Assembly: GCA_033297075.1 (NCBI GenBank)
Contig: MU858084.1
Span: 124,001-188,000, forward strand
DNA: 64,000 nucleotides
Direction: 5' to 3'
From: Rhypophila decipiens
Lineage: Eukaryota > Ascomycota > Sordariomycetes > Sordariales > Naviculisporaceae
The notes below the pieces were generated by a model that made no database searches, was not told the DNA's origin, and saw only the letters and a list, made by a program, of their open reading frames with translations. Both the position numbers and the translations under genes were made by a program. Below are positions 40,886 through 52,100 of this stretch, piece by piece. The stretch's first letter is position 1. Each line of letters begins with the position of its first letter.

Positions 40886-42733
40886 ATGACGTCCCTTACT
40901 CCCTCCACGGCCAAGCGCGAGTCTGCCAGGTCGAGCACGCCGTCACTGCTCGACAAGCTCGCGACAGTCCTCCCAAAAGGCTACAAATTCGTCGTTCACC
41001 ATATCTCTACGCCGCCGACCAAGACCGAACCTCTTTGCTCAGCTCCTCCAGGAGAGCGACCAGACAAGACCTTTGCTGAGAAGCACTTTCTCGCGGTCTC
41101 GATCGACGTTAAAGACCAGGTCGCATCGACGAAACCCGCACTTCCCGCGACCGAAGCGTCCAAAGCGTCCGAGAACAAGACGGGGCGCGTGCAGGCATTT
41201 GCCATCGAGGTCTTCATATTCACCACTGCCTTTCAGACCACCTTCTTCGTCTCTAAAGCCGACTCGACCGGCTATCTGCAGCTTTTGGGCCTGCCCAAAG
41301 GCACGCCCTCGCCGATCCGCGAGGTCTGCTCAACCTTCTTGGCCTACCTTCTCGAACACCGATATCGCAAGAATACCCAAGCAGTCATCAACCTGTTTGC
41401 CCGCGCCCAAGGTCAATATCTTTACCCAGGCAGTGTAGACAACAAGGGCAAGCATGTGCTCGACGACTGGGGTCTCGTGAGGTGGTGGTGCAGAGTCTTG
41501 AACCCGCTCCTCGAAACACACAAGCAAGATCTGTGGGAGAGAGCCAAGGGATATCTAATTGTCCCTGGGCTGGAACAGTCCGAGATGCGAGCCATGATAC
41601 CCCGCACGTCGCGCAGTGCCAAAAACTGGGCCATCGACCAACCGCTCGAGCGGATATCACACTACACGGACGAGTTTGACTGGGTACCGCCCCGGTGTCT
41701 GATACCCAAATACCCCGACGACCCGAAATGCCGTTTCCGCGACGAACTGGACGAGGAGGCTTCCAAGTGGAAGGAAAATATGGGAACGTGGAAGAGCGTC
41801 AAGACGCTGGCGCAGTTCTGGGACATGATGGCCTTCAGACAGGAATGCTCCAGCGGAAGATTGACTGGCTTTGTCTGGTTGGTGTTTGACCCTCCCGGAA
41901 AGGCTCAACAGTCTCAAGACGCCCAGTCCACGCAGACTACCGAGCTCCCAACGCCCAATGCCTCGTTCAGCGCATCCAATGTTGGGTCCTTCAGTGCGTC
42001 GTTCGAGTCCATGCCAGATAAGCTCCCTCCGTCAACCCCTCCGCGCCGCCGAGTTGATCTGTCGAGTCGCACACCACAAGCGAGTCCCTTGAAGCTCAAC
42101 CTTGAAGCTTCCGTCTCCTCGACCCCGTCCAAGAAGAACTTTGACCCTACCGAGGAGAAGAAGAAGAAAAAGAAGAAGCTGACAGGCAAGATCATTCCCC
42201 GCGCACCAAGGGTCAAGACGGAGCAGCGCTCAAAGCTCATCAAGCGTCCGACAAGGACGGCGTACTACTACTGGCCCGAGCAAGGCCGCGGGGAGAAGGT
42301 AGTTGATGACAACGATTTCAAGCGCATTGGCGAGGTTCTGCTGCATCTTGACTTTTCCACGCTGGCCAAGGCGACGAGCAGCACCCGGCGGTGGATCGGC
42401 GAGGCTGGTATGGGCTCCAAGTGGGGCCAAGAGGTCGTCGGGAAGAGATCGGTTCTCGGGCAGTCGCTGACGAACGGAACTGGTGGTCCTGGGACCGCCA
42501 ATGTTCTTGGAGTGGTCAAGAGGAAGGGTTCCATAGCTGCCGGTGATGGCGCTGCCGATGGTGATGGCACACCGCATCCACCAGCGGTCAATGTTATGTC
42601 GTCTAACCTGGTGAAGAGAAAGAGGAAAGATTCCGAAGTAGGAGATGGTCCCACACCGCCCGGGACTGAAGGTGGCCCCAAGGTCAACGTCTTGGGCGTT
42701 GTCAAAAAGAAGAAAGCCGACCCAGGGCAGTGA
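40886..42733 (+). CDS. RTT109: Histone acetyltransferase Rtt109
   Basis: Single exon, 615 residues from the ATG at 40886 (MTSLTPSTAKRESARS). Rtt109 acetylates lysine 56 (and N-terminal lysines) of newly made histone H3 together with the chaperones Vps75 or Asf1, marking nascent chromatin for DNA replication and damage tolerance. Family landmarks are VEVFIFTTAFQ-like EVFIFTTAFQTTFFVSKAD near residue 108, YLQLLGLPKG, FARAQGQYLYPGS, GWWCRVL-like RWWCRVLNPLL, and LAQFWDMMAFRQECSSGRLT near residue 310. A Lys-rich segment near residue 425 probably serves nuclear import, and a final YYYWPEQGRGE segment near residue 460 is typical. The C-terminal tail of repeated VNVLGVVKRK-like motifs (three copies, NVLGVVKRK, NVMSSNLVKRK, NVLGVVKKK) is a notable short linear repeat. 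Confidence 0.93.
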   Translation: MTSLTPSTAKRESARSSTPSLLDKLATVLPKGYKFVVHHISTPPTKTEPLCSAPPGERPDKTFAEKHFLAVSIDVKDQVASTKPALPATEASKASENKTGRVQAFAIEVFIFTTAFQTTFFVSKADSTGYLQLLGLPKGTPSPIREVCSTFLAYLLEHRYRKNTQAVINLFARAQGQYLYPGSVDNKGKHVLDDWGLVRWWCRVLNPLLETHKQDLWERAKGYLIVPGLEQSEMRAMIPRTSRSAKNWAIDQPLERISHYTDEFDWVPPRCLIPKYPDDPKCRFRDELDEEASKWKENMGTWKSVKTLAQFWDMMAFRQECSSGRLTGFVWLVFDPPGKAQQSQDAQSTQTTELPTPNASFSASNVGSFSASFESMPDKLPPSTPPRRRVDLSSRTPQASPLKLNLEASVSSTPSKKNFDPTEEKKKKKKKLTGKIIPRAPRVKTEQRSKLIKRPTRTAYYYWPEQGRGEKVVDDNDFKRIGEVLLHLDFSTLAKATSSTRRWIGEAGMGSKWGQEVVGKRSVLGQSLTNGTGGPGTANVLGVVKRKGSIAAGDGAADGDGTPHPPAVNVMSSNLVKRKRKDSEVGDGPTPPGTEGGPKVNVLGVVKKKKADPGQ

Positions 42734-43358
42734 GGTTTTTGCCAGCCGTCTTTTATCTTTGGACTTGAGGTCTTTTTAAGTTTGGTCTTTTATCTTGATA
42801 CCTACCCCACAGAGGGCACAGTGTTTTTGGGTTTAGGAAGAAAAATTTGCGCAAAGCAAAGTCTGGTGTATCATGGTTTCTTTTTTTTCCTTTTCCTTTT
42901 TTGGGCGGCGGAATCGGTCACATCACGGGCTCGAATTGGTTTATTCGCATTCTTCTCTATTTTATTATTCTCGGATTGTGCTCTGGCACCGTCCATTGCA
43001 GGCGATGTTGCTCGGCGTTCTTGCTCGGCGTTCTCTCGCAACCATTTTGCTTTTGAGCAGATAAATCGAATCTTACTTTTGCCTCCGCTATCCCGGGCGT
43101 GGTTGCTAGATACAACATTCTAAGGCAAATAGTCAACCCGCACTTCAAGACAAGGGAATGGTGCCTTGCTCGTGACCTTAAGAGGCATCACTTTATTGAA
43201 GGGGAGAAGATTGCCTTACAGAGCTGAAACATACGCATGTATCGTATAATACAAATGGCATTAACTCAAGTCACTGGCACTGACAGGGTCACTCCCTTTG
43301 TTCATACACGTACATCAACTTGACTTATACCGTGGAATACTGTACACGTCGTATTTGT
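42734..43358. other. Convergent gap between RTT109 and RKM4
   Basis: 3' regions of the two genes, with a T/C-rich stretch near 42870-42905. No gene supported. Confidence 0.45.
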
Positions 43359-45081
43359 TCAACCCCTCCGTCTCTTGGCTGACGGCTCCTCACCACCGGC
43401 CGACCGCTTTGCGCTCGTGGTCGATGCCGCCGCACTAACCTTGGCCCTGACCTCGTCCAGCTTGTCCCCAACACATTTTTGTGCCTCCCTAAGGAGCTTC
43501 TTCTCTCCCATGCGCACCCAAACAGCCATTTGCACCCTCCTGCTGGGCCCATTCCCGTTGGCAGCCTCATCCAGGATCCTTTCGTCCTCTTCCACAGTGG
43601 TGCCATATTCACCTTCCCGTTCCTTGAGAGCCTTGAGCACAGCATCTAGGTAAATCTCATTTCTGATATCCTTGTCGCCTAGCTTCTCAAACTCGGGCCC
43701 ACCAACCTTTTTGATCATCTTGAGCAGATATTTCACCTGCTCCGAGAGATCTTCGGGCAGGCTGGCAAAGACTGCCTCACTGGTGAGTTGACCTGTTGAG
43801 TCTGGATCTTCACTGTGCCGTTCCAAGACAAAGGCTTCTTCTAGGTCAAAGTCGCCATCGTTTTGGATCTTCTGGTGGGTCTTTTGCCATGTGTCCTCGG
43901 TGAGGTTGTACTTGGTGATGAGAGCCTGTCTGAGGTATTTGGCGACCAACTCCCAGGAGAGCTCTACCACGTCGTAGCGGGTGTGTTTTGGCGTGACGTA
44001 GCCGTATCTTCGAAGGAGTTCAGAGGAAGGGAGTGGGCCGTAGTAGTTGAGGATTTCTTCGCCTGGTTCGATTCGCCGGATGGAGAGGGCCGTCAAGTGG
44101 GTTGGAGAGTCGTGGTTGATGAAGGCGTTGAACTCGGCGTCCGAGTTGAGGATGTCGGCCAGTGGTACCATGGCCATTTGGGATGGTTTGGGGGGCTGGT
44201 CTTCTATCCACGAGTCTTCCTCTTCGCCGTCCGAGTCACCGTCTTGTGGGTTGTGAGCCGGATTTGGTTGGTCATCCGAGTCTTCTTTCTCGAGGTCAAA
44301 TGCGTAGGCCATTATTGCCGAGCCCATCTTGTGGGCGAGAGAAGTGATCTCGCTGTCTGAGGGGATGGACCCTGTGCTTGCAGAGGGGAAGAATACCGAG
44401 GGATTGCGTCGGATGACGGGGAGAATCTTGGTTCGTATCATGGCGTCTGCCTTGTCTTTGCCAATCTTGGAGACGAGGGAACTCGCCTGGAGTTGAGAAA
44501 CTTCCTCTAGGGTCCAGAACATGGGAGTGTCGAATTCAGAGGGCAGGATGGAGAGGTAGGGTGCCCATCTCGAATACGAGGGAGACGTCGGTAGAGACCG
44601 GAAGTGTTCGTATATGAGGATAAGAATGAGAGAGGTCCAGGGGTCTTGTCTGGGTGGGTACGTTGGGGCTTGCTCTTCCTCCGATTCCGAGTCCGAGTCT
44701 TCTTCGGCATTGTCTGGCTGCTTAAACACCTCTGGGAGCAGTGTGGGCAGTTCTGAGGTCGACGTGCTTATGATGGAATCCCGGGGGATCGTGAAGAGCA
44801 CTGTTTCGGGCTCAATGGGCTTGGTTGCAACTGATGAGTTGTTAGTTATGAGATGGCTGGGTAACGTCAAGTTTGAGACCAGGCCTTCGATGGGAATAGA
44901 CAGCGTGAAATCTATGGTACTCACTAATTCCACGCCCAGCGTTCTTGCCTCGTAAATCCTCGATCCTGGTATCCTCGTGAAAGGTGGCACCGGGCAGTGA
45001 CCTGAACCAGTTCAGAAAGTCGTGAGTGCCTCGAGCAAAGTCATCCAGATGACCTCCGTCGATATCCATTTCAACATCCAT
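43359..45081 (-). CDS. RKM4: SET-domain ribosomal lysine methyltransferase Rkm4 (SETD6-like)
   Basis: Exon 1 is 45081-44925 and exon 2 is 44830-43359, separated by a 94-base GTGAGT...ATCAG intron. The product is 542 residues. The ATG at 45081 gives MDVEMDIDGG, then DFLNWFRSLPGATFHED, the typical Rkm4 opening. The split SET domain begins KNAGRGI and carries a long insert, with an acidic Ser/Asp/Glu stretch (EEDSDSESEEEQ). It then has MVPLADILNSDAEFNA, IEPGEEILNYYG and SSELLRRYGYVTPKH, where the Asn and Tyr residues of the SET active site lie. The C-terminal Rubisco-LSMT-type substrate-binding domain follows, and the tail KRSAGGEEPSAKRRRG is nuclear-signal-like. Yeast Rkm4 monomethylates ribosomal protein Rpl42. 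Confidence 0.9.
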
Positions 45082-45645
45082 TTTCACCTCGTGAGTTTTG
45101 CCTCGTGATCAGATAAATTTACCGGTAAATGAGTCGCCGATGCCCATGTGTTTTGTTGCTTTGCTGTTATTATGGTCAATGGTGATTTCGAAATTTTTGT
45201 TGACTGCTCCTTTTTGGGCAATTTGTGGGTCCTCACAGTTGGTTAACAGCTGGTCGAGATTTGTGCTGCGGAGGTCACGTGGACCCCTGAGGACCACCAC
45301 CTCAGCTCGCGGAATCGCGACTGGGGCTATTCAAGCCTTTCAAGGACATGGTCTGGGAAGTTGATACCTAGGACAATATTGAGTCAATCCAACAGTTTGT
45401 TTGGCAGTGGTATGTAAGTGGGGACCCTGGGGGCTTGTCCAATGACCGTTACAAACACTGGCCTCAACCCTAAAGTGGCCTTGGAGCAAAATATCGTAGT
45501 CTCAGCTACCCGTGGACAGCCCGTGACCGGTGTATGTGGGGTAATGGCGCCACCGAGCAAAAGCTTCCACGAAATAACCTCCAAGTTGGACCTCGGATAT
45601 GGCTCAAGATGACGAGGTCCAAGTGGAGTGTTGATATCCGAACCT
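45082..45645. other. Intergenic stretch upstream of the small membrane protein
   Basis: Shared upstream region of RKM4 (-) and the small membrane protein gene (+). A 64-codon frame at 45418-45612 has no support. Confidence 0.4.
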
Positions 45646-45651
45646 TATAAA
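45646..45651 (+). promoter_or_regulatory. TATA box of the small membrane protein gene
   Basis: TATAAA in CCTTATAAACC, 73 bases before the ATG at 45719; it supports that small gene. Confidence 0.5.
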
Positions 45652-45718
45652 CCGAGTATCCCCGCGCTTCCAAGTTTTTCAGCTCTCCAGATTCCTAGCA
45701 GGTAAAACCATCGTAACT

Positions 45719-46138
45719 ATGGCTCCAGTCCTCGATCCCTCCATCGAGAAACTGGGCTTCTTGCTCAATATCACCATTGACCAGATCCATGGCGAGTACG
45801 TTGTCAAGATCAACGACGTAACCCAAAAGAAGATTCCGGTCGCGATTTTCCCAGCACCGCCCAAAGACCCTTTCGACGAATGGTGGGTGGTTTTGTTTTT
45901 AGGAGTCCTAGGAGCAATGATCCTCCCTTTATTCATTGTTGCTGCTGTTGAGTCCGCGAGAAAGCGGCGTCGGATTGCCAACACTATTTCAGCAACCGCC
46001 GCAGAGGACGATGCGGAAGCGGCCGGCTCCGACTCTGACTCCTGCGAGTCCAATAACAAGTCAATGGGTGAGCAAGGGGATAAGGGTCATGATGGTAGTC
46101 CGGACCTGCACACTCAAGAGCAGTTGAAGGGGCCGTGA
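45719..46138 (+). CDS. Small single-pass membrane protein, unknown
   Basis: Single exon, 139 residues; I do not recognise it. Residues 1-57 hold short hydrophilic and beta-like segments (KLGFLLNITIDQIHGEYVVK, then IPVAIFPAPPKDPFDEWW). One membrane helix follows at about residues 58-80 (VVLFLGVLGAMILPLFIVAA), then a basic KRRRI stop-transfer motif and an acidic, Ser-rich cytosolic tail. By the positive-inside rule the tail faces the cytosol. A TATA box at 45646-45651 and a good ATG context favour a real gene. No signal peptide precedes the helix. Confidence 0.5.
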   Translation: MAPVLDPSIEKLGFLLNITIDQIHGEYVVKINDVTQKKIPVAIFPAPPKDPFDEWWVVLFLGVLGAMILPLFIVAAVESARKRRRIANTISATAAEDDAEAAGSDSDSCESNNKSMGEQGDKGHDGSPDLHTQEQLKGP

Positions 46139-47511
46139 CTGAAAATTCGGACGAGAAGAGCACAAGCTGTGCCGTCATGGCGCCGGTTAGCGCTCCACGC
46201 CCTCTTCATTCCTAACACTATCTGACTATGAGTTACTCCTTAGCCGGTTTTTGCGGACCATTTGGTTCCAAACCCGTGAACAACCTCGCCTGGCCGGCTT
46301 CCACATTCTCTCGACTTGGCCATACAAGCAGCCTATCACAGTCGACAAACATGGCTCCGACCTTACTACTTGACTTGTTCGACGCATCTCTTCGCTCTGG
46401 GTCACACATATTTGGGACTGCAGCAATATCACAAAACTGGTTTACTGTACCGTCGAGCATCAGTCAATTTACAAAATCTCTTGTTATATTGGCAGCCCTT
46501 CGCAAAAAAAGTGTTGTTTTAATAGGCAAGAGTGGACATATTAGTGAGCTCGAGGTTTGAGTCTGGTTCTTTGAAGAGCAGAAAAGGGACAAATAGAACA
46601 TTGATGGGGGTTGAGCAAAGCAATCAATCAATCAATACTGCCTCAACCCTGCCGAGATATCGACTTCACGAAGCTCTGACACACATTACCAGAAACGGGA
46701 GTTGGAGAAAGTCAGGTCTGGACTCCCAAAGACTGTGTGACAATAAGCAAGACATTTGCAGCAACAGTAGAAGGAAGGCGGGCAAAGACGGACTCCCTGT
46801 TACGGACCCGAGGACATGGATTTGGGTTCATGTTGACATGGACAGGGGCTAGATGCCGGAGATCCTGCAGATTCTCTCTGGTGCATTGCCTTGTTCCAGA
46901 CATGGATCCGTGACTGTTTCTTTCGGTGGCTGTCGAGTGGCCATCAGCTCTCATTGCAATCAATTTCAGGTACTCACCTCATCACCGTCGTCGAGGCCCC
47001 ATGATACCGAAGCACCTAAGATCGAGGCTTTACCCTGTGCCGCGCCAAAGGGGCCATCGGATATCGCAACAACTTGAGTCAGGGGCTCCAAATCACTCCT
47101 TTTCTCACAGTTGCATGGTTGGAAAGACACAGAATCTCATGATCAACAACCATTCAAACTTGGATTTATAGACGGGCCGAGGTATATGGTACTAGTAGGT
47201 ATGGAAAACCCAGCCAGACGATGACTTTTATCCATTCAAGAAAAAAGCAAGAAAAGGGTACAGATGATGAAAAGCCATGTACATCTGAGGAAAGTATGCC
47301 TGTCATCTCCATCATATCCGTGTCATCCGTCTGTCCGTCAGTGTGATAAGTACAAACCCCGCCCGGTTAAATATCTACGAGTTTCTCGTTTCTAACCAGT
47401 CCCCCATTCCTCATCATGAAACGGAAAATACAAGACAGATTGCCTCTCAATTGCAGCTCTGGCATATCGCAAAAAAACGATCCAAACAATGCAAAAGAGC
47501 ACCCGTCAGAC
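46139..47511. other. 1.4 kb intergenic stretch, no gene seen
   Basis: Overlapping short frames on both strands without family resemblance. A CAATCAATCAATCAAT microsatellite lies at about 46620. Nothing else is recognised. Confidence 0.45.
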
Positions 47512-49193
47512 TTAGACTGTGTAGCGGAAGAAGGAAGCGTTGTCGCCCTTCTCTCTCTCCAGCGCCCTCTCCTCCTCGGTGTACTCGCTTGGCGGCTTGT
47601 ACTCGCGGTCACGGCGGGCGTTCTCGCGGCGGAGGTAGATGGTCATGAAGACGGACAGGATCAGAGCCATGGACTGGAAGGCGATCAGGGTCGCGTGGCC
47701 GGGCTTGTACTTGGGCGCGTCGCGCGAGAGGTACAGGTAGGCCGACATGGTTCCTCCGAGGTTGCCGAATCCGACGTGCATGGCAATACCGACACCACGC
47801 TTGAGGGAGCCGCCAATGTTGTTGCCGTTCCAGGCCACACCCTGGGGCACGTTGGGGTAGATGCCGCAGGCGAGGAAGAAGCAGCCGGCGTACTTGACTT
47901 GGTTGGAGTCGGAGGCGAGGAGCATGATGAGGCCGACGATGCTGTTTTCGGCCGTGTTAGCTGCGACATATTCAGGGAGGCAAACGAGAGACAAAAACAT
48001 ACGCAGTGGCCATGAAGCCAATCATGAAAACACCACGGGTGCCCATGCGATCAGCGGCCCACCCGGCAGCGATGCAGCAAATGCAGGCAGCGATGTACGG
48101 GGGGACGGTCATGAGCTGGGCCAAGTTCGGGTTGTCCTTGTAGCCGAGATCGCGAACGATGGTGGGAAGGAAGAGCGAGTAGCTGTAAAGCCCGGTATAG
48201 ACGCCGATGGTGATGAACATGTGGACCCAGATTTTCCAGTCCTTGATGGCGTCCCAGAAGTACTTCATGCTGAACTCGTCGGCCAGGGAAGAGCGGTCGC
48301 GCTTCAACCGCGCCAGGACCTCGGCGCGCTCGGGCGGGGTCAAGAATTTGGCAGTTTGAGGGTAGTCGGACATGGCCTTGAAGGCGATAAGAGCGACTAT
48401 GATGGTGAGGATGCCCTCGAGGATGAAGATCCACTGCCATCCGGCCAGGTTGGCCCTGCCGTCGAGCTCAATGATGCCGCGGGCGAGCAGACCACCAAAG
48501 GCACCTGCTGCCGTGGCGGCCGAGAAGAAGATGGCCATCCGGAGACCGCACTCGTGACGGCGGTACCACATGGTGATGCTTTGGCGACAGGTTAGCACAC
48601 CGTCATCTTGGGCGAACCCCTGAAACATGAGAAACTCACTAATAAGTAATGCCGGGGAAAAGACCGCCCTCGGCAATTCCCAAAGCAGCTCGCACAGACA
48701 TCAAGCCGGCGTAGTTGTGCACGATACCCATGAGTGTGCAGCAGACGCCCCACGCAATCATGATGGAGGGAATCCAGATGCTCGGCCGGAAGCGCTTCAT
48801 GGCCATGTTGGACGGGATCTCGGCCGCCACGTAAAAGGGGAAGAAGATGGCCAGCGCATCGTTGTACTGCAGACGGTCCTTGTCGAGTTTGAGATCCTCC
48901 TCGAGAGTATTCAGACGGGCGTTGCCGATGTTGGTTCTGTCAAGGAAGGAGAGGAGATAGAGGAGGGCAAGGAAGGGGATGAGGTAGCCGTCAATCTTGC
49001 GGAGGAGACGCTTGGTCGACTTGGTGTCCCAAGGCTCTGTGAGCTGCTCGACCGATGATGATGCCTCGAGCGCCCCGACCGCGCCCTTCTCACCGGGAAT
49101 GGGCGAGTTGTTGCCTCCTTTCTCGTACGTGACCGACGACGTCTCGGTTGGGTTGTCCCCTTGGGAGACTTCCCCCGTGGAAGTGTAGCCCAT
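47512..49193 (-). CDS. MFS permease, anion:cation symporter (Tna1/nicotinate-like) type
   Basis: Three exons: 49193-48640, 48578-48003 and 47941-47512, with two 61-base GT-AG introns. The product has 519 residues. A Ser/Glu-rich N-terminus of about 65 residues precedes RLLRKIDGYLIPFLALLYLL. Diagnostic segments are SFLDRTNIGNARL, ALAIFFPFYVAAEIPSNMAM, the RPSIWIPSIMIAWGVCCTLM stretch, AALGIAEGGLFPGITYYITM, WYRRHEC, AGWQWIFILEGILTIIVALI and YGVAWNGNNIGGSLKR-like QGVAWNGNNIGGSLKR. Twelve helices are expected. It belongs to the fungal ACS permeases that bring in nicotinate and related organic anions with protons across the plasma membrane. It differs clearly from the permease at 19-21 kb, so they are not a recent duplication. 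Confidence 0.9.
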
Positions 49194-52100
49194 GACGCCT
49201 GTTCTTTGCTGGCCCTGGTGGTGTAAACAGTAGGGGTAGGTGTACCGTGTGGTCGAATAGGCACAGCTGAGCAAACAACTGCGAGACCGGTGTCTGAACC
49301 TTTGACCCAAGGAAAGAAAGGGGTACAAGGGGATAGCAAGAGAGGGACGGGATAAGAAATGGGAATCAAGACATGTGCGGGTCGGACAGTTATCTTTATA
49401 CTAATTGCTTCAACCCGGGGCAAAGGGGAAGGGGTGGGAGGACGAGCATGGGAATTGTGCCTAGACACAGGGGGGTCGTGGTACCATATAATGGTAAATT
49501 ACAAACCTTGGGAACTGGTAAACGGCAGGCCCTTACGGAGTACCATCCGCCCATACTACCTGGACCCAAGTCTTTCCCACGGGCAGGGTATCAGAGACAG
49601 GCATACAGTGACAGAGATGAGGGACACGGCTCGGGGAAACCCTGTCCTGTCCTTGTTGTCTTGGATATCTCTGTCCTGGGTTGTGTTGGATGCCCACTAG
49701 GGCAGAAAATGGGGCCCATGTTACTTGACCTTGAATGCTCTCATGGCAGGAAAGTGCACATCATTTCCTGTATCCCGTTAGGCGCAAACTGTACGTACAG
49801 TAAGTGCTATCTGGTAGTGTACAGTGTATGCACTGATTAGCCAACCTGAATACTGCGTACGAGCCTTTATGGCAGATCTTTTCCGGATGAGCTGTCTCTG
49901 CCCCGATGTCACCGGGCGGCGCTGTCGGGGAGAGCAAAAAGGTGAGACATTGCGGGAGTGTAGGCCCGTACCAGACAAGTGTATCCGTAAAGTGGAACAG
50001 AACAGAAAGACAGAAAGGGTGCTTTGGATCCATTGGTTTCTCTTTCGTGGATGGAACATTAAACAAGAACCTGGACCGCCAATATGGGGAAATGCCTGAC
50101 CAGCTCCATGTCGTTAATGGTGCGTGGGCAAGGTGTCCAAGACACAGATCAGGGGTCCACCCTGTCATGGACATTGTTGTAATTCACTGGTGTTTTTCTG
50201 GGGAAAATGGATATCATGCAAACAGGGAGCTTTCTAGCTTTGTTCAGTTCGTCCGTGATTTGAGCTTCCGTACTGCCGCACTTGGAGTTTCGGGGTATTT
50301 CTTAAAAAGACGTTTGACCATCGGTTGTCTTGGTCTAGTTGAGTTGGGAAAGGTCCAAAATAGCATGACAGGTCCAGGATGAAGTGAACTGGCTGGGCAT
50401 TCGTAATGTGGGGGGTAACGGGTACATGTACACTACAGGCGGTCTTGTACATGTAAATACGGTTTACACCTAGTACAGTATGGGACCGTCTCAATACCGC
50501 TTTTGAATACGGATACGTGTACTCGAAATTGATACAAATGCATGCACACAGCTCCCGTTGGCAGGCAAGGTCCGATAAGGCCTGCTGATGAGCGTAACAT
50601 GAGATCCGGTCTGGCATCTATCTAATACGGATAGGGCAGGGCTTAATCCGTGGTAAAACACCGGGCAATATCAACCCAGGACTCCAGTGTGTCGGTCCAT
50701 CTGACAGATATATCTGCTCCTCCGCCGTGCATGCCGGCACACAATATCTCTGATATCGCTGAGTAAGACGAGAAAAGGCGGTCCGATAGGATATCAGCCA
50801 ATCCACCGGTGTCTGCCAAGACGGCTCAAGACAGTCCATCGCAAACTTGCCTGCTGCCTTTGTACCAACTGCAGCAAGGTAATTCTGCATGCATTATACA
50901 TCCAAATAGCCAAATAGTTGGTCACTTTTTGTGGTATTTCTGTAATATTACGGGTGGACTTGCTGTCTTGGGCCGGCGCCCCCAACACCCCGGAACTTGC
51001 AGCACCCCTCCCTCGTTGGGGTTACCTCCATTCTCTTGTCCGGCTTGGCTTGCTTCCCGGAACGGCTTGCCATTGGCCTGATGCCCGTCAAGAACTGGAG
51101 AGCCTTTGGTGAGACTGGCAGAGAAACGCTGGTTCATCTGCATCACCACTTTTCGAGTCTTGCTCCTTGAGCAGCATCGCGCAAGAAATGCCCAGACTTT
51201 GCCCAGGACGCCCAACAATCCCCCGCACGTGGCTGCCACCAACGGTCAGGCCCGCTCCTGCACCCGTCATCCGAACCGGACGAAGCTTTTCGGGGACATG
51301 GAGAAGAACCTCGACTCCTCGAGTAGCTCTTGGGGGCTCTTGGTGAGGTTCTGTGTTTCTTGCACCAACTCTGTGGCTGCGTTTGAAGGGTACGGCGTGG
51401 AAATTGACCGAGACAGAGAATCCGTTGTCTTTCACCTAGCAAGAGGTCGACGACCACCCTTGACGCCGGTGTGAGGCGGCTCTTGTCGTCGACCATGGGA
51501 GATTTCTCTCGCAACCATGGGATTTTGGGCCCCCTTGTCGGTTGGTGCCATGTGTTTTTCCTCGCCCAAGAACACACAGACACTCCCTTCTCACTTGTTG
51601 GCTCGCTCATCGTTGCACCACCAACTTTCTTCTGCTTGTTTGCTGGCTGCTGCCGGGCTGGCTGCTGCCTTCCCGCTCACCCACTGCATGGTCCGGCTCG
51701 CCATGTTTTGTTGGTGTCTCTCTGAGCTATCCCACCCTGGGCCAGGTCGACACGTGTGAGATCTACGATAGCCAAGACCTTCGTGTTGTTCTTTTTGTGC
51801 GTTTCTGTGCAGCTACCAACCTCAGAAGCTAGCACCAGTCCAAGCGTAGAACATTTTCCTGTGACCTGGAACATACGGTACCTCGGAAATTGATATCCAT
51901 TTGAAGTAGAAGGGTTACTTTTTCTTCGTTTCCGCGCTTGTTGAGATGATGTTTTTGGTTCGCCAAGGCGAATCAATGGCGGGCCAAAGGATTCCCGGTG
52001 AGGGACTCTTTTGATGACGGCTCCTTTAGCGTGCTGAAGCAGTCGAGACAGCACAAAGGTTCTCGTTGCACAGACGATGGGCTGGAATTCTCAAAATATC

